Numbered from the stretch's first letter, positions 1-13,389 are shown. The stretch is 64,000 nt of DNA from Dallia pectoralis (GCA_029465975.1 CM055741.1:2615728-2679727); one strand, 5' to 3'. Notes: a model not told the origin generated them from the sequence alone. Translations and numbers: made by a program.

Positions 1-1494
1 AAGACCTAAAAGTATTTCACGACTGTAGCATACGAGCACAAAGTGCTAAAAACAACATTTGCACAGCTAGATGTCAATAAGGACACAAAATAACCATTAA
101 CAAAATAACCATTAACCCTCCGCTAACCGAACACAATGATGGTACAGCTACTCACTGTCCTTGTTACAGACCGACAGACATGAGAAAGCATTGAGACAGA
201 CATATTGGACATGAGCACTTGTTCATCTTGGCTTTATTTTCGGCTATACGTTTCCTAATTTTTGTCATCTTATTTACAAAAATAAAATAAAAACAGAAAA
301 CCGATTTTTTTTTTTTATGAAACGGGGAAAACTGCTTCCCACCCATGTTAAAATGTCTATTACACAAAATAATAAAATGCATTATTTTACTTCAGAGAAT
401 AATGTAAATATGACGCATAATAACAGGCCCCTTTACTCCCTCCAGAAACGCCAGCTTTGTGATTATGTCTGAGTTAGCATTTCCATTTATAGCTTCTCAA
501 AATCAACCATGTTCCCTACACGAACCGTGAGGAGAGTTGGTCCCAAAAGCATCACTTTTCTGGTTTGTTGCCTCCCCGAGAATTAAAAGCACCGGAGTGG
601 CGTAAAACTTGAGCCATCTTGACTATCGGCGAAGACAAGGGGACAAGTGAACACTCCAGAAGAAGGGAGAACACGGGACCCTGAAACAAGTATGCAGAAG
701 TGTCGATGCGCTCATTTGGAACACAAGGGGGCACTGTTGTATAACACACCTCGGTGTGTGTGTGTGTGTGTGTGTGTGTGGGTCTGATGTAATTGCAGAC
801 TTCCAGGGATGGGGTAATGGATGGTGGGAACATATTTGTCCCAACAGACATAGCGTGCGACACTGAAATGTTCCCCCTCCCTATGGCCACGGTTGTTTGT
901 CCCATGTCTATGATGAGCCAGCGGCAGCATGTGTAAATGTTTAAACGATGTTCGTCAGACCACTCAAAACCAGGCCTGCCGATCAGCTCAGTATCTCCAC
1001 GTTCGTAGTGATTTATTGGTGAACGCCTCCTCATGCAACATCTGGACTGCATGCAAGTGGGAAGCCCACCCAGTTACTAGATTACAATTGCAAATGCCTT
1101 AAATGGCCACGTCAATGCACGCTTTCTCCAGGGGACGTCCTCTAGCCGCCTCTATGAAACCAACCAAGCTTCCAATGGCTTTCTAAACACAGTACATGTC
1201 TGTAAAGCTTCCAATGTCTTTCTAAACATAGTAAATGTCTGTTAAGCTTCCAATGGCTTTCTAAACACAGTACATGTCTGTAGGAGGGTTACTGTGAAGA
1301 GAAAAAGGTGAAAGACAACCATACATCAACGTTAGGGGAACAATGTAGTAGCAGACATCTGTCCAGAATCCACCAAACGATTCACACTTTTACTGAACCA
1401 GAATTCTTTTTGCACTCAACTCTCGTAAGATTATAAACAGTACATTTCAATCATGATTTGGTGCATTCGAGACTAGAGTAATCAAATTAGGACG
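1..1494. repeat. Direct duplication, copy A (about 1.5 kb)
   Basis: This block reappears almost base for base at 5198-6690. The copies differ mainly in the length of a T-run near 307 and a TG run near 757. They diverge after the shared GACG at 1491-1494. The left edge is cut by the window, so the duplication may be longer. No convincing gene was recognised inside. A short internal repeat (AAGCTTCCAATG..., about 40 bp, three times) sits at 1165-1282 and is present in both copies. Confidence 0.93.
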
Positions 1495-2093
1495 GGCAAA
1501 CAAGCTCCACTTGATTTCATTATTAACTTGGCAACCTGACAGACATGACACAAATCCCTCTACATGTTTCTTTAATAAAAGCAGTTCTACTTGAGATATT
1601 CTGTAAAGCCATTCTATACATTCATTTATTCAGCCTTGATTCTATTGCATCTTTACGATGGCACTGGCATTAAAACACAGAAAATAATGTCCCTTCATAT
1701 ATTGTATAAAAGTAAAATGTCAATAACAATTTCACACAAACACCTGATAAATAATACCTGGAATTAAAAATGTTACCTAAAATGTCTATAACGTTTAATT
1801 ATGAAACGCACAATATAGGAAAAATTGACCAACTTCAACAAGCGTCTGTGTTGTGAAAGTCTACAGTGCAAAATGTGAACGCAAATAGGTTTCTATTTTA
1901 AAAGGTAAATGTCAGTGTGGAAACTTTGGTTAAACATACAGACGTCAAACACACAACAGCACATTAGTTCAACCAGAAATACATCAAATAAAAACACTTA
2001 ACCTGATGAGCTTAAATCAATTAGGGAAGTTCTTTAAGCAAAAAAACAACTTCGTTCTGACAAACTAAGTTCTGACAGATCTTAGACAAAATT
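1495..2093. other. Non-repetitive AT-rich stretch, nothing recognised
   Basis: AT-rich sequence between duplication copy A and the TG array. No open frame, RNA gene or element was recognised. Confidence 0.5.
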
Positions 2094-2250
2094 ATGTATG
2101 TGTGTGTGGCTACATGTGTGTATGTGTGGCTACATGTGTGTATGTGTGGCTACATGTGTGTATGTGTGGCTACATGTGTGTGTGTGTGTGTGTGTGGCTA
2201 CATGTGTGTGTGTGTGGCTACATGTGTGTGTGTGTGTGTGTGTGTGTGGC

Positions 2251-2282
<32 letters not shown>

Positions 2283-2360
2283 GCTACATGTGTGTGTGTG
2301 TGTGTGTGGCTACGTGTGTGTGTGTGTGTGTGTGGCTACATGTGTGTGTGTGTGTGTGGC

Positions 2361-2409
<49 letters not shown>

Positions 2410-2982
2410 CTACATGTGTGTGTGGCTACATGTGTGTGTGTGGCTACATGTGTGTGTGTGTGTGTGTGCTACATGTGTGTGTGTGTGTGTGTGGCTACAT
2501 GTGTGTGTGTGTGTGTGTGGCTACATGTGTGTGTGTGTGTGTGTGTGCTACATGTGTGTGTGTGTGGCTACATGTGTGTGTGTGTGTGTGGCTACATGTG
2601 TGTGTGTGGCTACATGTGTGTGTGTGTGTGTGGCTACATGTGTGTGTGTGTGTGGCTACATGTGTGTGTGTGTGTGTGTGGCTACATGTGTGTGTGTGTG
2701 TGTGGCTACATGTGTGTGTGTGTGTGTGTGTGTGCTACATGTGTGTGTGTGTGTGGCTACATGTGTGTGTGTGTGTGTGTGTGGCTACATGTGTGTGTGT
2801 GTGTGTGTGCTACATGTGTGTGTGTGTGTGTGTGGCTACATGTGTGTGTGTGTGTGTGTGTGGCTACATGTGTGTGTGTGTGTGTGTGGCTACATGTGTG
2901 TGTGTGTGTGTGTGTGTGTGGCTACATGTGTGTGTGTGTGTGTGTGTGTGGCTACATGTGTGTGTGTGTGTGTGTGTGTGGC

Positions 2983-3018
<36 letters not shown>

Positions 3019-3065
3019 ACATGTGTGTGTGTGTGTGTGGCTACATGTGTGTGTGTGTGTGTGGC

Positions 3066-3111
<46 letters not shown>

Positions 3112-3258
3112 ACATGTGTGTGTGTGTGTGTGTGTGTGTGGCTACATGTGTGTGTGTGGCTACATGTGTGTGTGTGTGTGTGGCTACATGTGTGTGTGTG
3201 GCTACATGTGTGTGTGTGTGTGTGGCTACATGTGTGTGTGTGTGTGTGTGTGTGTGGC

Positions 3259-3295
<37 letters not shown>

Positions 3296-3646
3296 CTACA
3301 TGTGTGTGTGTGTGTGTGTGGCTACGTGTGTGTGTGTGTGTGTGTGGCTACATGTGTGTGTGGCTACATGTGTGTGTGTGGCTACATGTGTGTGTGTGTG
3401 TGTGTGGCTACATGTGTGTGTGTGTGTGTGTGTGTGGCTACATGTGTGTGTGTGTGTGTGTGTGGCTACATGTGTGTGTGTGGCTACATGTGTGTGGCTA
3501 CATGTGTGTGTGTGGCTACATGTGTGTGTGTGGCTACATGTGTGTGTGTGGCTACATGTGTGTGTGTGTGTGTGGCTACATGTGTGTGTGTGTGTGTGTG
3601 GCTACATGTGTGTGTGTGGCTACATGTGTGTGTGTGTGTGTGTGGC

Positions 3647-3678
<32 letters not shown>

Positions 3679-3800
3679 GCTACATGTGTGGCTACATGTG
3701 TGTGTGTGTGTGTGTGTGTGGCTACATGTGTGTGTGTGTGTGTGTGGCTACATGTGTGTGTGTGTGTGTGTGGCTACATGTGTGTGTGTGTGTGTGTGGC

Positions 3801-3844
<44 letters not shown>

Positions 3845-4020
3845 ACATGTGTGTGTGTGTGTGTGTGTGGCTACATGTGTGTGTGTGTGTGGCTACATGT
3901 GTGTGTGTGTGTGTGGCTACGTGTGTGTGTGTGTGTGTGTGGCTACATGTGTGTGTGTGTGTGTGTGGCTACATGTGTGTGTGTGTGTGGCTACATGTGT
4001 GTGTGTGTGTGTGTGTGTGC

Positions 4021-4052
<32 letters not shown>

Positions 4053-4054
4053 GC

Positions 4055-4086
<32 letters not shown>

Positions 4087-4223
4087 CTACATGTGTGTGT
4101 GTGGCTACATGTGTGTGTGTGTGGCTACATGTGTGTGTGTGTGGCTACATGTGTGTGTGTGTGGCTACATGTGTGTGTGTGTGGCTACATGTGTGTGTGT
4201 GGCTACATGTGTGTGTGTGTGGC

Positions 4224-4294
<71 letters not shown>

Positions 4295-4606
4295 ACATGT
4301 GTGTGTGTGTGTGTGTGTGTGCTACATGTGTGTGTGTGTGTGGCTACATGTGTGTGTGTGTGTGGCTACATGTGTGTGTGTGTGTGTGTGGCTACATGTG
4401 TGTGTGTGTGTGTGTGTGTGTGGCTACATGTGTGTGTGTGTGTGTGTGGCTACGTGTGTGTGTGTGTGTGTGGCTACGTGTGTGTGTGTGTGTGTGTGGC
4501 TACGTGTGTGTGTGTGTGTGGCTACATGTGTGTGTGTGTGGCTACATGTGTGTGTGTGTGGCTACGTGTGTGTGTGTGGCTACGTGTGTGTGTGGGGCTA
4601 CATGTA
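2094..4606. repeat. Composite TG / GGCTACA minisatellite array (about 2.5 kb)
   Basis: Runs of (TG)n of variable length are separated by a GGCTACA (sometimes GGCTACG or GCTACA) punctuation, on the order of a hundred times. All three plus-strand frames stay open for 860-896 codons because TGTGTG has no stop in any frame; the repetitive Cys-Val translation is not evidence of a protein. The array lies between the two copies of the 1.5-kb duplication. Confidence 0.96.
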
Positions 4607-5197
4607 TGTGCGTGTTTGTCAGCTCTCTGTCGATGTCACCATGCCCTCTGCTCCGTTCAGAACCAGCGGCGTCCCGTTGACCTTCTTCATCGATTCCACG
4701 TCTTGAACTTTACACGTCTGTCAAGAAACGTAGATATTGAGAGACAAAGTGGCAGAGATGAAGGGATAAAGATTCGACGAAGAAAAGATTAGAGGATGAA
4801 AAGGGAGGGAAAAAAGAAAGGAGAAAATGGAGAGTTAGTAAAGTCAAGCCCAATGAGAGGGAAGTAAAAAGAGAAATAAAGGTTTGTGTTTCTCTGAGTG
4901 ATAAGCAAGGCATTAGGACAGAGTAAAATGACCATGTTAGCAGAAAACCTTTAACACACCTACTGAACCAATGTCAATGTAATCCTATTCACAATGTAAC
5001 GGTCTGTAATGTCTACTGTGTTATGTTCCTCATCACCCAGACTAGTTCATCCAGTCATTTGACAGCACTTACAAACTCCAGCTAACTTTAGCCGCAGCTG
5101 AAGAGAGATGCTTAGCTAGCTGTAGCTAGCGTTATCAAATTAAGTTTAAATAAATTCCTTCTCAGGGGCTTTAAAAATTTGTAATATGAAGGTCATC
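4607..5197. other. Spacer between TG array and duplication copy B
   Basis: Mixed sequence with a purine-rich tract at about 4740-4880. No gene was recognised. Confidence 0.5.
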
Positions 5198-5947
5198 AAG
5201 ACCTAAAAGTATTTCACGACTGTAGCATACGAGCACAAAGTGCTAAAAACAACATTTGCACAGCTAGATGTCAATAAGGACACAAAATAACCATTAACAA
5301 AATAACCATTAACCCTCCGCTAACCGAACACAATGATGGTACAGCTACTCACTGTCCTTGTTACAGACCGACAGACATGAGAAAGCATTGAGACAGACAT
5401 ATTGGACATGAGCACTTGTTCATCTTGGCTTTATTTTCGGCTATACGTTTCCTAATTTTTGTCATCTTATTTACAAAAATAAAATAAAAACAGAAAACCG
5501 ATTTTTTTTTATGAAACGGGGAAAACTGCTTCCCACCCATGTTAAAATGTCTATTACACAAAATAATAAAATGCATTATTTTACTTCAGAGAATAATGTA
5601 AATATGACGCATAATAACAGGCCCCTTTACTCCCTCCAGAAACGCCAGCTTTGTGATTATGTCTGAGTTAGCATTTCCATTTATAGCTTCTCAAAATCAA
5701 CCATGTTCCCTACACGAACCGTGAGGAGAGTTGGTCCCAAAAGCATCACTTTTCTGGTTTGTTGCCTCCCCGAGAATTAAAAGCACCGGAGTGGCGTAAA
5801 ACTTGAGCCATCTTGACTATCGGCGAAGACAAGGGGACAAGTGAACACTCCAGAAGAAGGGAGAACACGGGACCCTGAAACAAGTATGCAGAAGTGTCGA
5901 TGCGCTCATTTGGAACACAAGGGGGCACTGTTGTATAACACACCTCG

Positions 5948-5979
<32 letters not shown>

Positions 5980-6690
5980 CTGATGTAATTGCAGACTTCC
6001 AGGGATGGGGTAATGGATGGTGGGAACATATTTGTCCCAACAGACATAGCGTGCGACACTGAAATGTTCCCCCTCCCTATGGCCACGGTTGTTTGTCCCA
6101 TGTCTATGATGAGCCAGCGGCAGCATGTGTAAATGTTTAAACGATGTTCGTCAGACCACTCAAAACCAGGCCTGCCGATCAGCTCAGTATCTCCACGTTC
6201 GTAGTGATTTATTGGTGAACGCCTCCTCATGCAACATCTGGACTGCATGCAAGTGGGAAGCCCACCCAGTTACTAGATTACAATTGCAAATGCCTTAAAT
6301 GGCCACGTCAATGCACGCTTTCTCCAGGGGACGTCCTCTAGCCGCCTCTATGAAACCAACCAAGCTTCCAATGGCTTTCTAAACACAGTACATGTCTGTA
6401 AAGCTTCCAATGTCTTTCTAAACATAGTAAATGTCTGTTAAGCTTCCAATGGCTTTCTAAACACAGTACATGTCTGTAGGAGGGTTACTGTGAAGAGAAA
6501 AAGGTGAAAGACAACCATACATCAACGTTAGGGGAACAATGTAGTAGCAGACATCTGTCCAGAATCCACCAAACGATTCACACTTTTACTGAACCAGAAT
6601 TCTTTTTGCACTCAACTCTCGTAAGATTATAAACAGTACATTTCAATCATGATTTGGTGCATTCGAGACTAGAGTAATCAAATTAGGACG
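5198..6690. repeat. Direct duplication, copy B (about 1.5 kb)
   Basis: Near-identical to 1-1494, offset about 5,197 bp. Copy B ends at GACG and enters unrelated sequence at 6691. The near-identity implies a recent tandem event, or an assembly duplication of one locus or two haplotypes. Confidence 0.93.
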
Positions 6691-6824
6691 CAAATGGAAA
6701 CAGGCCATTATGTGCTTCTAGTCAGATGTGTCTCAGAAGCCGACAAAAAAAATCAAAACTACTTGAAGCTGCTTCACCCGCGTTCACTTACAATCAACCA
6801 TATAACATGACACACTGAATTTTC

Positions 6825-7170
<346 letters not shown>

Positions 7171-7430
7171 GTATCGATGTTTGTAGATGACTCAGCGACA
7201 TGTTGCATTGGTGTTGAATCAGTATTTTGCTACAGTCTGCGGTTGTCAGTGCAAATAGAGGCGGTTGCTATGGTTTAGTATTGTCAGATTGCCCTCGCGT
7301 CGTCGTCACGGAGAAGCGGATGCCTTGGTCGGCATTGGTCCGAGTGGTCACGGCGACGGTTGTCATAGAAACGCATGACATCAAATCCGCCCACGTAACC
7401 GTTTCTCTCCGCCCGCCGTCAGACTGTCAA

Positions 7431-10400
7431 CTAGCGCGGCCTGGCGGTTTTGGGGGAAAGGTTGCCGTGGTGACTACCGCCATGGTGACTGTCGCCGTTA
7501 CTCTCGGAGAGTACCTCTTGCTCCAGGGTGTTGAAGTGCACGTCCGACAGCGTGTTTTTGCGATTGTTGCCACGGCGACACAGGCAGCAGAGGATTTTCT
7601 TGAAGGTCAGCAGCATCTCCTTGTCCCTGAAGCTGTAGATGATCGGGTTGACCAGGGAGTTGCACTCGGCCAGAACCAGGCAGTACTTCTCAAAGCGCAG
7701 GACCTGGCAGGACTGGCAGCCCACGCCGTCCAGCATCAGTAGAACCAGACCCGGAGTCCAGCAGATCACGAAGCAACCTGGACCAGAGAGGCAGAGACAC
7801 GAACACTACTGGTCAGTGAATCACACACATCATTCTATCATTGTGGGGACACTTAAACCGGGAACCTTTACCTGATACATTGAGTTAGTGGAGGACTTGG
7901 CCACACACACACACACACACACACACAGAAACAGTGTGGCTTGAGGTGGGTCGGACAGATTCAGATTTCATTATGATAATATTTAATTATGCAATTTCCC
8001 GCCTCAGGAATTCATTACATATAACACACACACACGAGAGGGAAAGAGTGGGAGGCTGAAATGGAGGAATTCTGTGTTGGGATAGTTTAACTATGCCATT
8101 ACCTGTCAGCACACACACACGCACAAACACACGCACACATTCATTCAAGCTTGCCTTGAACTGTTAGAGGGGGAGGAGTGGAGGAGAGATAAGAGATTAA
8201 GTCAGAGTTTAAATGTGAGAAAGAGAGAAATCAAATTCCTTTCCTTAAAGAATTTAATCACAGGACAAAAATGTTGCGGTGTCAGCTTGAAACAGTGTGA
8301 AAGAAGTCAGAGGGGAGAAAACAGAGGAGGGAAGAAGGTGACAGAGAGGGCGAGAGAGAGGGCGAAAGCATGCGAGAGAGAGAGCAGGTGTGTGCGAGAG
8401 ACAGAGAGAGAGAGACAGAGCGAGGGTAAAACATCAAGAAAAGAATGAAGAGGAAGGTTTAGGTTTAGTTTGTTGAACATGACGAGACAAGCCAGGAAAG
8501 TCTTGACTGTGTGTATTTATACACTTATGTCGAAACCTTTGCGGTCAGTTGTCCTAGATTTTGAAAGAAATGCACATTTTTGTCAATTATAATAGCATGA
8601 AATGCTAATCTACAGATGCTAATCTACATTTATAATTTTAAAAGGCTATTTAATCCATAGAAAACCTTTTTGTGATTATGTTAGCATTGCTGAAACCTGT
8701 TGTGCAGACTAGTTCAGTATTTGGAGCACCAGCATTTGAGGGTTTGATTTCAGGCTCAAAATAGCCATAAATAAATTATTTATTTGTGTACTGGGAACTA
8801 AAAGCAATTCAATGCGTGAAATTGCTAACAATTTGATGATCTTGTACAACAATGTGTACTACTGCTTTTACAGACCAGCGAAAACTGTCTTTAACAAAAA
8901 AGAAAAAGGAGTGGGGTGACCCAGTGCACAACAGAGCAAGAAGACAAACACATTAGTGTCAACTTTGAGAAACAGACGCCTCACAGGTCCTCAACTGTCA
9001 GTTTCATTAACCAGTACCCGAAAAACAATGTCTCAATGTCAACCGCAAAGAGGTGACCACCTGCTGGCCATCTAGGCAGAACTCTTTCTTTGACCAGCAT
9101 CTGTGCTCTTTTGCCAATCTTTGAATTATCTTGTTATTAGCCAGTCTGACATCGTTGTCCTTGCAACTCTGCCTAGAAAAGCTTTTGGCATGGATAACAG
9201 CTTTTAGTCTCTTTCGGCATAATTCTACCAGCTTTGTCTGTTCGTACAATGGATGAGGCCGTGTGTGTGTGTGTGTTAGCGTATACCCGGCGTCTCTCCT
9301 TACCCAGAATCATGGACACGGTCTTCATCAGGTTCACCACGGTCTCCCTCTGGCGTGCCTCAGATGTGTGCTGGGACATCCTCTGGCTCTTGTGCCGCAC
9401 GTAGACGAAGATCCTGGTGTACACGGCCAGCATGATGAAGAAGGTGAACAGGTTGAGCACGGCCCAGAACACCAGGTAGGACCTGCTGTACATTGGCGCC
9501 ATGATGGAGCAGCTGGCCAGGTTGCACAGGCAATGCCAGCCCATTGCCGGCACCAGACCCATGAATATGGCCGTGGCCCAGATCCCGGTGATCAGGAGAA
9601 TCACGCGGCGGTTCGTCATCTGGCTGTGGAGCTGCATGGTGAAGATGGTCTGGTGACGCTCCACCGCAATGGCTAGCAGGTTGGCCACCGATGCCGTGAG
9701 GCTGGTGTCGATTAGGTTCTGAGAAGGGAGGGAGCGGGTTCAGAGGGAGCTAGCGAACCAGGGGGAGAGCGGGCTAGCGAACCAGGGGGAGAACGGGCTA
9801 GCGAACCAGGGGGAGAGCGGGCTAGCGAACCAGGGGGAGAACGGGCTAGCGAACCGGGGGGAGAACGGGCTAGCGAACCGGGGGGAGAACGGGCTAGCGA
9901 ACCAAGGGGGAGAACGGGCTAGCGAACCAAGGGGGAGAACGGGCTAGCGAACCGGGGGAGAACGGGCTAGCGAACCAAGGGGGAGAACGGGCTAGCGAAC
10001 CGGGGGGAGAACGGGCTAGCGAACCGGGGGGAGAACGGGCTAGCGAACCGGGGGGAGAACGGGCTAGCGAACCTGGGGGAGAGCGGGCTAGCGAACCGGG
10101 AGAGCGGGCTAGCGAACCAGGGGGAGAGCGGGCTAGCGAACCAGGGGAGAGCGGGCTAGCGAACCAGGGGGAGAGCGGGCTAGCGAACCAGGGGGAGAGC
10201 GGGCTAGCGAACCGGGGGAGAGCGGGCTAGCGAACCGGGGGGAGAGCGGGCTAGCGAAACAGGGGGAGAGCGGGCTAGCGAAACAGGGGGAGAGCGGGCT
10301 AGCGAAACAGGGCGGGAACGGGCTAGCGAACCAGGGGGAGAACGGGCTAGCGAACCAGGGGGAGAACGGGCTAGCGAACCAGGGGGAGAGCGGGCTAGCG

Positions 10401-11381
10401 AACCGGGGGGAACGGGCTAGCGAACCGGGGGAACGGGCTAGCGAACCGGGGGAACGGGCTAGCGAACCGGGGGGAGCGGGCTAGCGAACCAGGGCGATAT
10501 GGCTTGGCTAGTGAACCGTGGGTTGCCTACCTGGCGTAGGAACCACTCCTGTGTAGACAGCTTGATGGTCCATGGTCCAGTGTGGAACATCAGATACAGG
10601 TAGGAGATACCTGCGAACAGGTCCGCGGCTGCCAGGTTGCCTAGGTGACAAAGGACAGGAAAATTAGCACGGAGGGATCACATTACATGTGTGTCCGGAA
10701 AACCAGATGCTTTCTGTTTTGACTTTTAAGGACTTTAGGAAATGTTATAAACGAGTAAGGCTTAATGAGAACATTATGCCAAGCACATAAATGAACCCTC
10801 TACTGAACTCATATGCTGACCTCCTGCAGTCTTGATCCATAATCAAGGTCAACTGGGCTGCATTAGTTACGTTCCTCAACCCATTTCAATGGAAGTCTTT
10901 CATTTATGCACAAGTACAGAAACTCCCTTTGAGTGCATTCGAGCTATAACTTTAAACCGAGCAATAACTCTAATAGGACCCTATCTCTTTAAGGCAGCTA
11001 CATCGCAACCCAGAGAAAGCTCTACAGAAAGTAGTGGTCTGGCCAACATAAATGTTTAGGTTTCTCTGTAGACACACAAGTGGTTCTGTATTCTTTTCCC
11101 TGACCAACAGTTCCCAGAACATCACTATAAATGTGTTTACTGTTTACCATTAAAGATGCGCACACACACACACCTAACAGATAGTAGATGGGGAAGTGGA
11201 ATCTGCGGTTGATGAAGATGGCCGTCATGACCAGGATGTTGGCGAGGATGACGATGACACATACAGTCAGTCCCAGGCTCACCACCACATAGTCCTGGGT
11301 CCGCCAGTCCACGCTAATGTTCTTGCCACTTCGGTCGTAGAAGTACTTGACCGACTCGTTGTCGTAGCACCTCTTGTCCAT
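7431..11381 (-). CDS. lpar2: Lysophosphatidic acid receptor 2 (class A GPCR), four coding exons
   Basis: Plasma-membrane receptor for lysophosphatidic acid that signals through Gi, G12/13 and Gq (known for the family). Coding exons on the minus strand: 11381-11174, 10640-10531, 9718-9304, 7777-7431. They total 1,080 nt (359 residues plus TAG), with consistent phases (1, 0, 1) and GT-AG introns. Translation matches LPAR2: an extracellular start with N-glycosylation motifs (CYDNES, KNIS); TM1 near residues 35-60; NRRFHFPIYYLLG; NLAAADLFAG in TM2; WFLRQ carrying the Arg3.28-Gln3.29 pair that marks LPA rather than S1P selectivity; ERH in place of DRY; CWTPG in TM6; NPIIY in TM7; a Cys pair (ILCCLC) for palmitoylation. 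The chosen ATG at 11381 has an A at -3 and matches the usual short N-terminus. An in-frame ATG at 11456 would add 25 residues, and the frame stays open to the upstream acceptor. Mammalian LPAR2 keeps only the TM6 intron; two more are present here. Confidence 0.95.
8880..9245 (-). mobile_element. Decayed remnant of a Tc1-family (salmonid-type) transposon
   Basis: Inside lpar2 intron 3. On the minus strand a short open frame contains RLANNKIIQRLAKEHRCW, resembling the Tc1 transposase segment around LRLANKxKRLxWAKEHxxW. It is followed by non-coding sequence (for example GTTGAGGACCTGTGAGGCG) that I recognise from abundant non-autonomous Tc1 derivatives in salmonid-like fishes. Frameshifts and the lack of catalytic motifs show it is dead. 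Family assignment is from memory. Confidence 0.6.
9735..10497. repeat. 24-26-bp minisatellite filling lpar2 intron 2
   Basis: About 30 copies of a unit containing GGGCTAGCGAACCAGGGGGA, with variation mainly in G-run length and in A/G at one position (GAGAAC/GAGAGC). It occupies nearly all of the 812-bp intron between TM2/3 exon 2 and exon 3. Confidence 0.95.
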
Positions 11382-11583
11382 CTTGGCGTGTCCGAGCGTT
11401 ATAAACCGTTTGGGGCGGGGTATGGTGGCTGAGACAGGAACAAATCCGGTTGGCATGAGGGGACACCCTATGGTTGGGTCAGATTTGTTATCGCCCTGAG
11501 GGGCAAGAGGGGATGGGCGGCGTCCAGTTTGATTGACGTCTATCTCCACCAACCGTGTGGCTCCGTAGTCCCACTGCTGCAGT
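11382..11583 (-). other. lpar2: lpar2 5'UTR part of the first coding exon
   Basis: A pyrimidine-rich tract ending in CCCTCAG lies just upstream on the minus strand, placing the 3' splice site at 11585-11584 and the exon start at 11583. This agrees with LPAR genes having a non-coding leader exon. The leader exon itself was not located. Confidence 0.6.
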
Positions 11584-11589
11584 CTGAGG

Positions 11590-11936
11590 GAAAGAGAGAA
11601 CGTCAATGTACGCAACCAATCAGAAGGGTGGAGCCAGTTAGAGACATGCTGGTTATCGAAAAAGAAACGCTAAATATATTGTCCATTAAACTAACTAATC
11701 ACAGCTCCAAACAACGTGACAACTATTTAGGGAAGAAGCAGTCAGCTGGTCAGCTCTGTCTATAATAGTGTGGCCAGCATAGAGACAGGATCTCAAACCC
11801 ATTGAGCTGTGGGCAAAGCAGCTAATGATCTTAGGGTCAATAAGTGCCCATCATCAAGCCAAACAATGTGTGTGGGGGCCTGGGGGGGGGGGTCCTTCAG
11901 CATGGGGTGAATCGCTTCAGATTACCTCATCACACT
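11590..11936. other. Sequence upstream of lpar2 5'UTR exon
   Basis: Unique sequence with a G-run near 11881. Nothing further was recognised; it is probably intron 5' of the lpar2 coding exons. Confidence 0.4.
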
Positions 11937-13022
11937 TACATATAGAAGCAAAATGACTGCAATTACATCCATATATATATATATATTTACAAATAGAATG
12001 CAAATGTACTGCAATTACCTCTATATATACTTACAAATAGAAGCAAAATGACTGCAATTACCTCCATATATATTTACAAATAGAAGCAAAATGACTGCAA
12101 TTACCTCCATATATATTTACAAATAGAAGCAAAATGACTGCAATTACCTCCATATATATTTACAAATAGAAGCAAAATGACTGCAATTACCTCCATATAT
12201 ATTTACAAATAGAAGCAAAATGACTGCAATTACCTCCATATATATTTACAAATAGAAGCAAAATGACTGCAATTACCTCCATATATATTTACAAATAGAA
12301 GCAAAAGGACTGCAATTACCTCCATATATATTTACAAATAGAAGCAAAAGGACTGCAATTACCTCCATATATATTTACAAATAGAAGCAAAATGACTGCA
12401 ATTACCTCCATATATATTTACAAATAGAAGCAAAATGACTGCAATTACCTCCATATATATTTACAAATAGAAGCAAAATGACTGCAATTACCTCCATATA
12501 TATTTACAAATAGAAGCAAAAGGACTGCAATTACCTCCATATATATTTACAAATAGAAGCAAAATGACTGCAATTACCTCCATATATATTTACAAATAGA
12601 AGCAAAATGACTGCAATTACCTCTATATATATTTACAAATAGAAGCAAAAGGACTGCAATTAGCTCCATATATATTTACAAATAGAAGCAAAATGACTTC
12701 AATTACATCCATATATATATATTTACAAATAGAAGCAAAATGACTGCAATTAGCTCCATATATATTTACAAATAGAAGCAAAATGACTGCAATTACCTCC
12801 ATATATATTTACAAATAGAAGCAAAAGGACTGCAATTAGCTCCATATATATTTACAAATAGAAGCAAAATGACTGCAATTACATCCATATATATATATTT
12901 ACAAATAGAAGCAAAATGACTGCAATTAGCTCCATATATATTTACAAATAGAAGCAAAATGACTGCAATTACCTCCATATATATTTACAAATAGAAGCAA
13001 AATGACTGCAATTACCTCTATA
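11937..13022. repeat. 43-bp AT-rich minisatellite, left segment
   Basis: About 25 copies of a 43-bp unit containing TTTACAAATAGAAGCAAAAT and an ATATAT core. The array is interrupted by the Tc1 element at 13025-14610 and resumes at 14613. Confidence 0.95.
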
Positions 13023-13024
13023 TA

Positions 13025-13226
13025 CAGTGAGGAAAATAAGTATTTGAACACCCTGCTATTTTGCAAGTTCTCCTACTTAGAAATCATGGAGGGGTCTGAA
13101 ATTGTCATCTTAGGTGCATGTCCACTGTGAGAAACATAATCAAAAATAAAAAACAGAAATCACAATGTATGATTTTTTAACTATTTATTTGTATGATACA
13201 GCTGCAAATAAGTATTTGAACACCTG
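13025..13226 (+). repeat. Left terminal inverted repeat of the Tc1 element
   Basis: Inverted match to 14416-14610, with AATAAGTATTTGAACACC at both ends of the arm (transposase-binding direct repeats). Confidence 0.93.
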
Positions 13227-13389
13227 TCCATCAGCTAGAATTCTGACCCTCAAAGACCTGTTAGTCTGCCTTTAAAATGTCCACCTCCACTCTATTTATT
13301 ATCCTAAATTAGATGCACCTGTTTGAGTTCGTTAGCTGCATAAAGACACCTGTCCACCCAATGCAATCAGTAAGAATCCAACTACTAAC

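Noticed and set aside
2094..4792. Three overlapping plus-strand frames of 860-896 codons (Cys-Val-rich)
   Set aside because: They are translations of (TG)n/GGCTACA repeats in every frame. No domain, no plausible start context, no codon bias.
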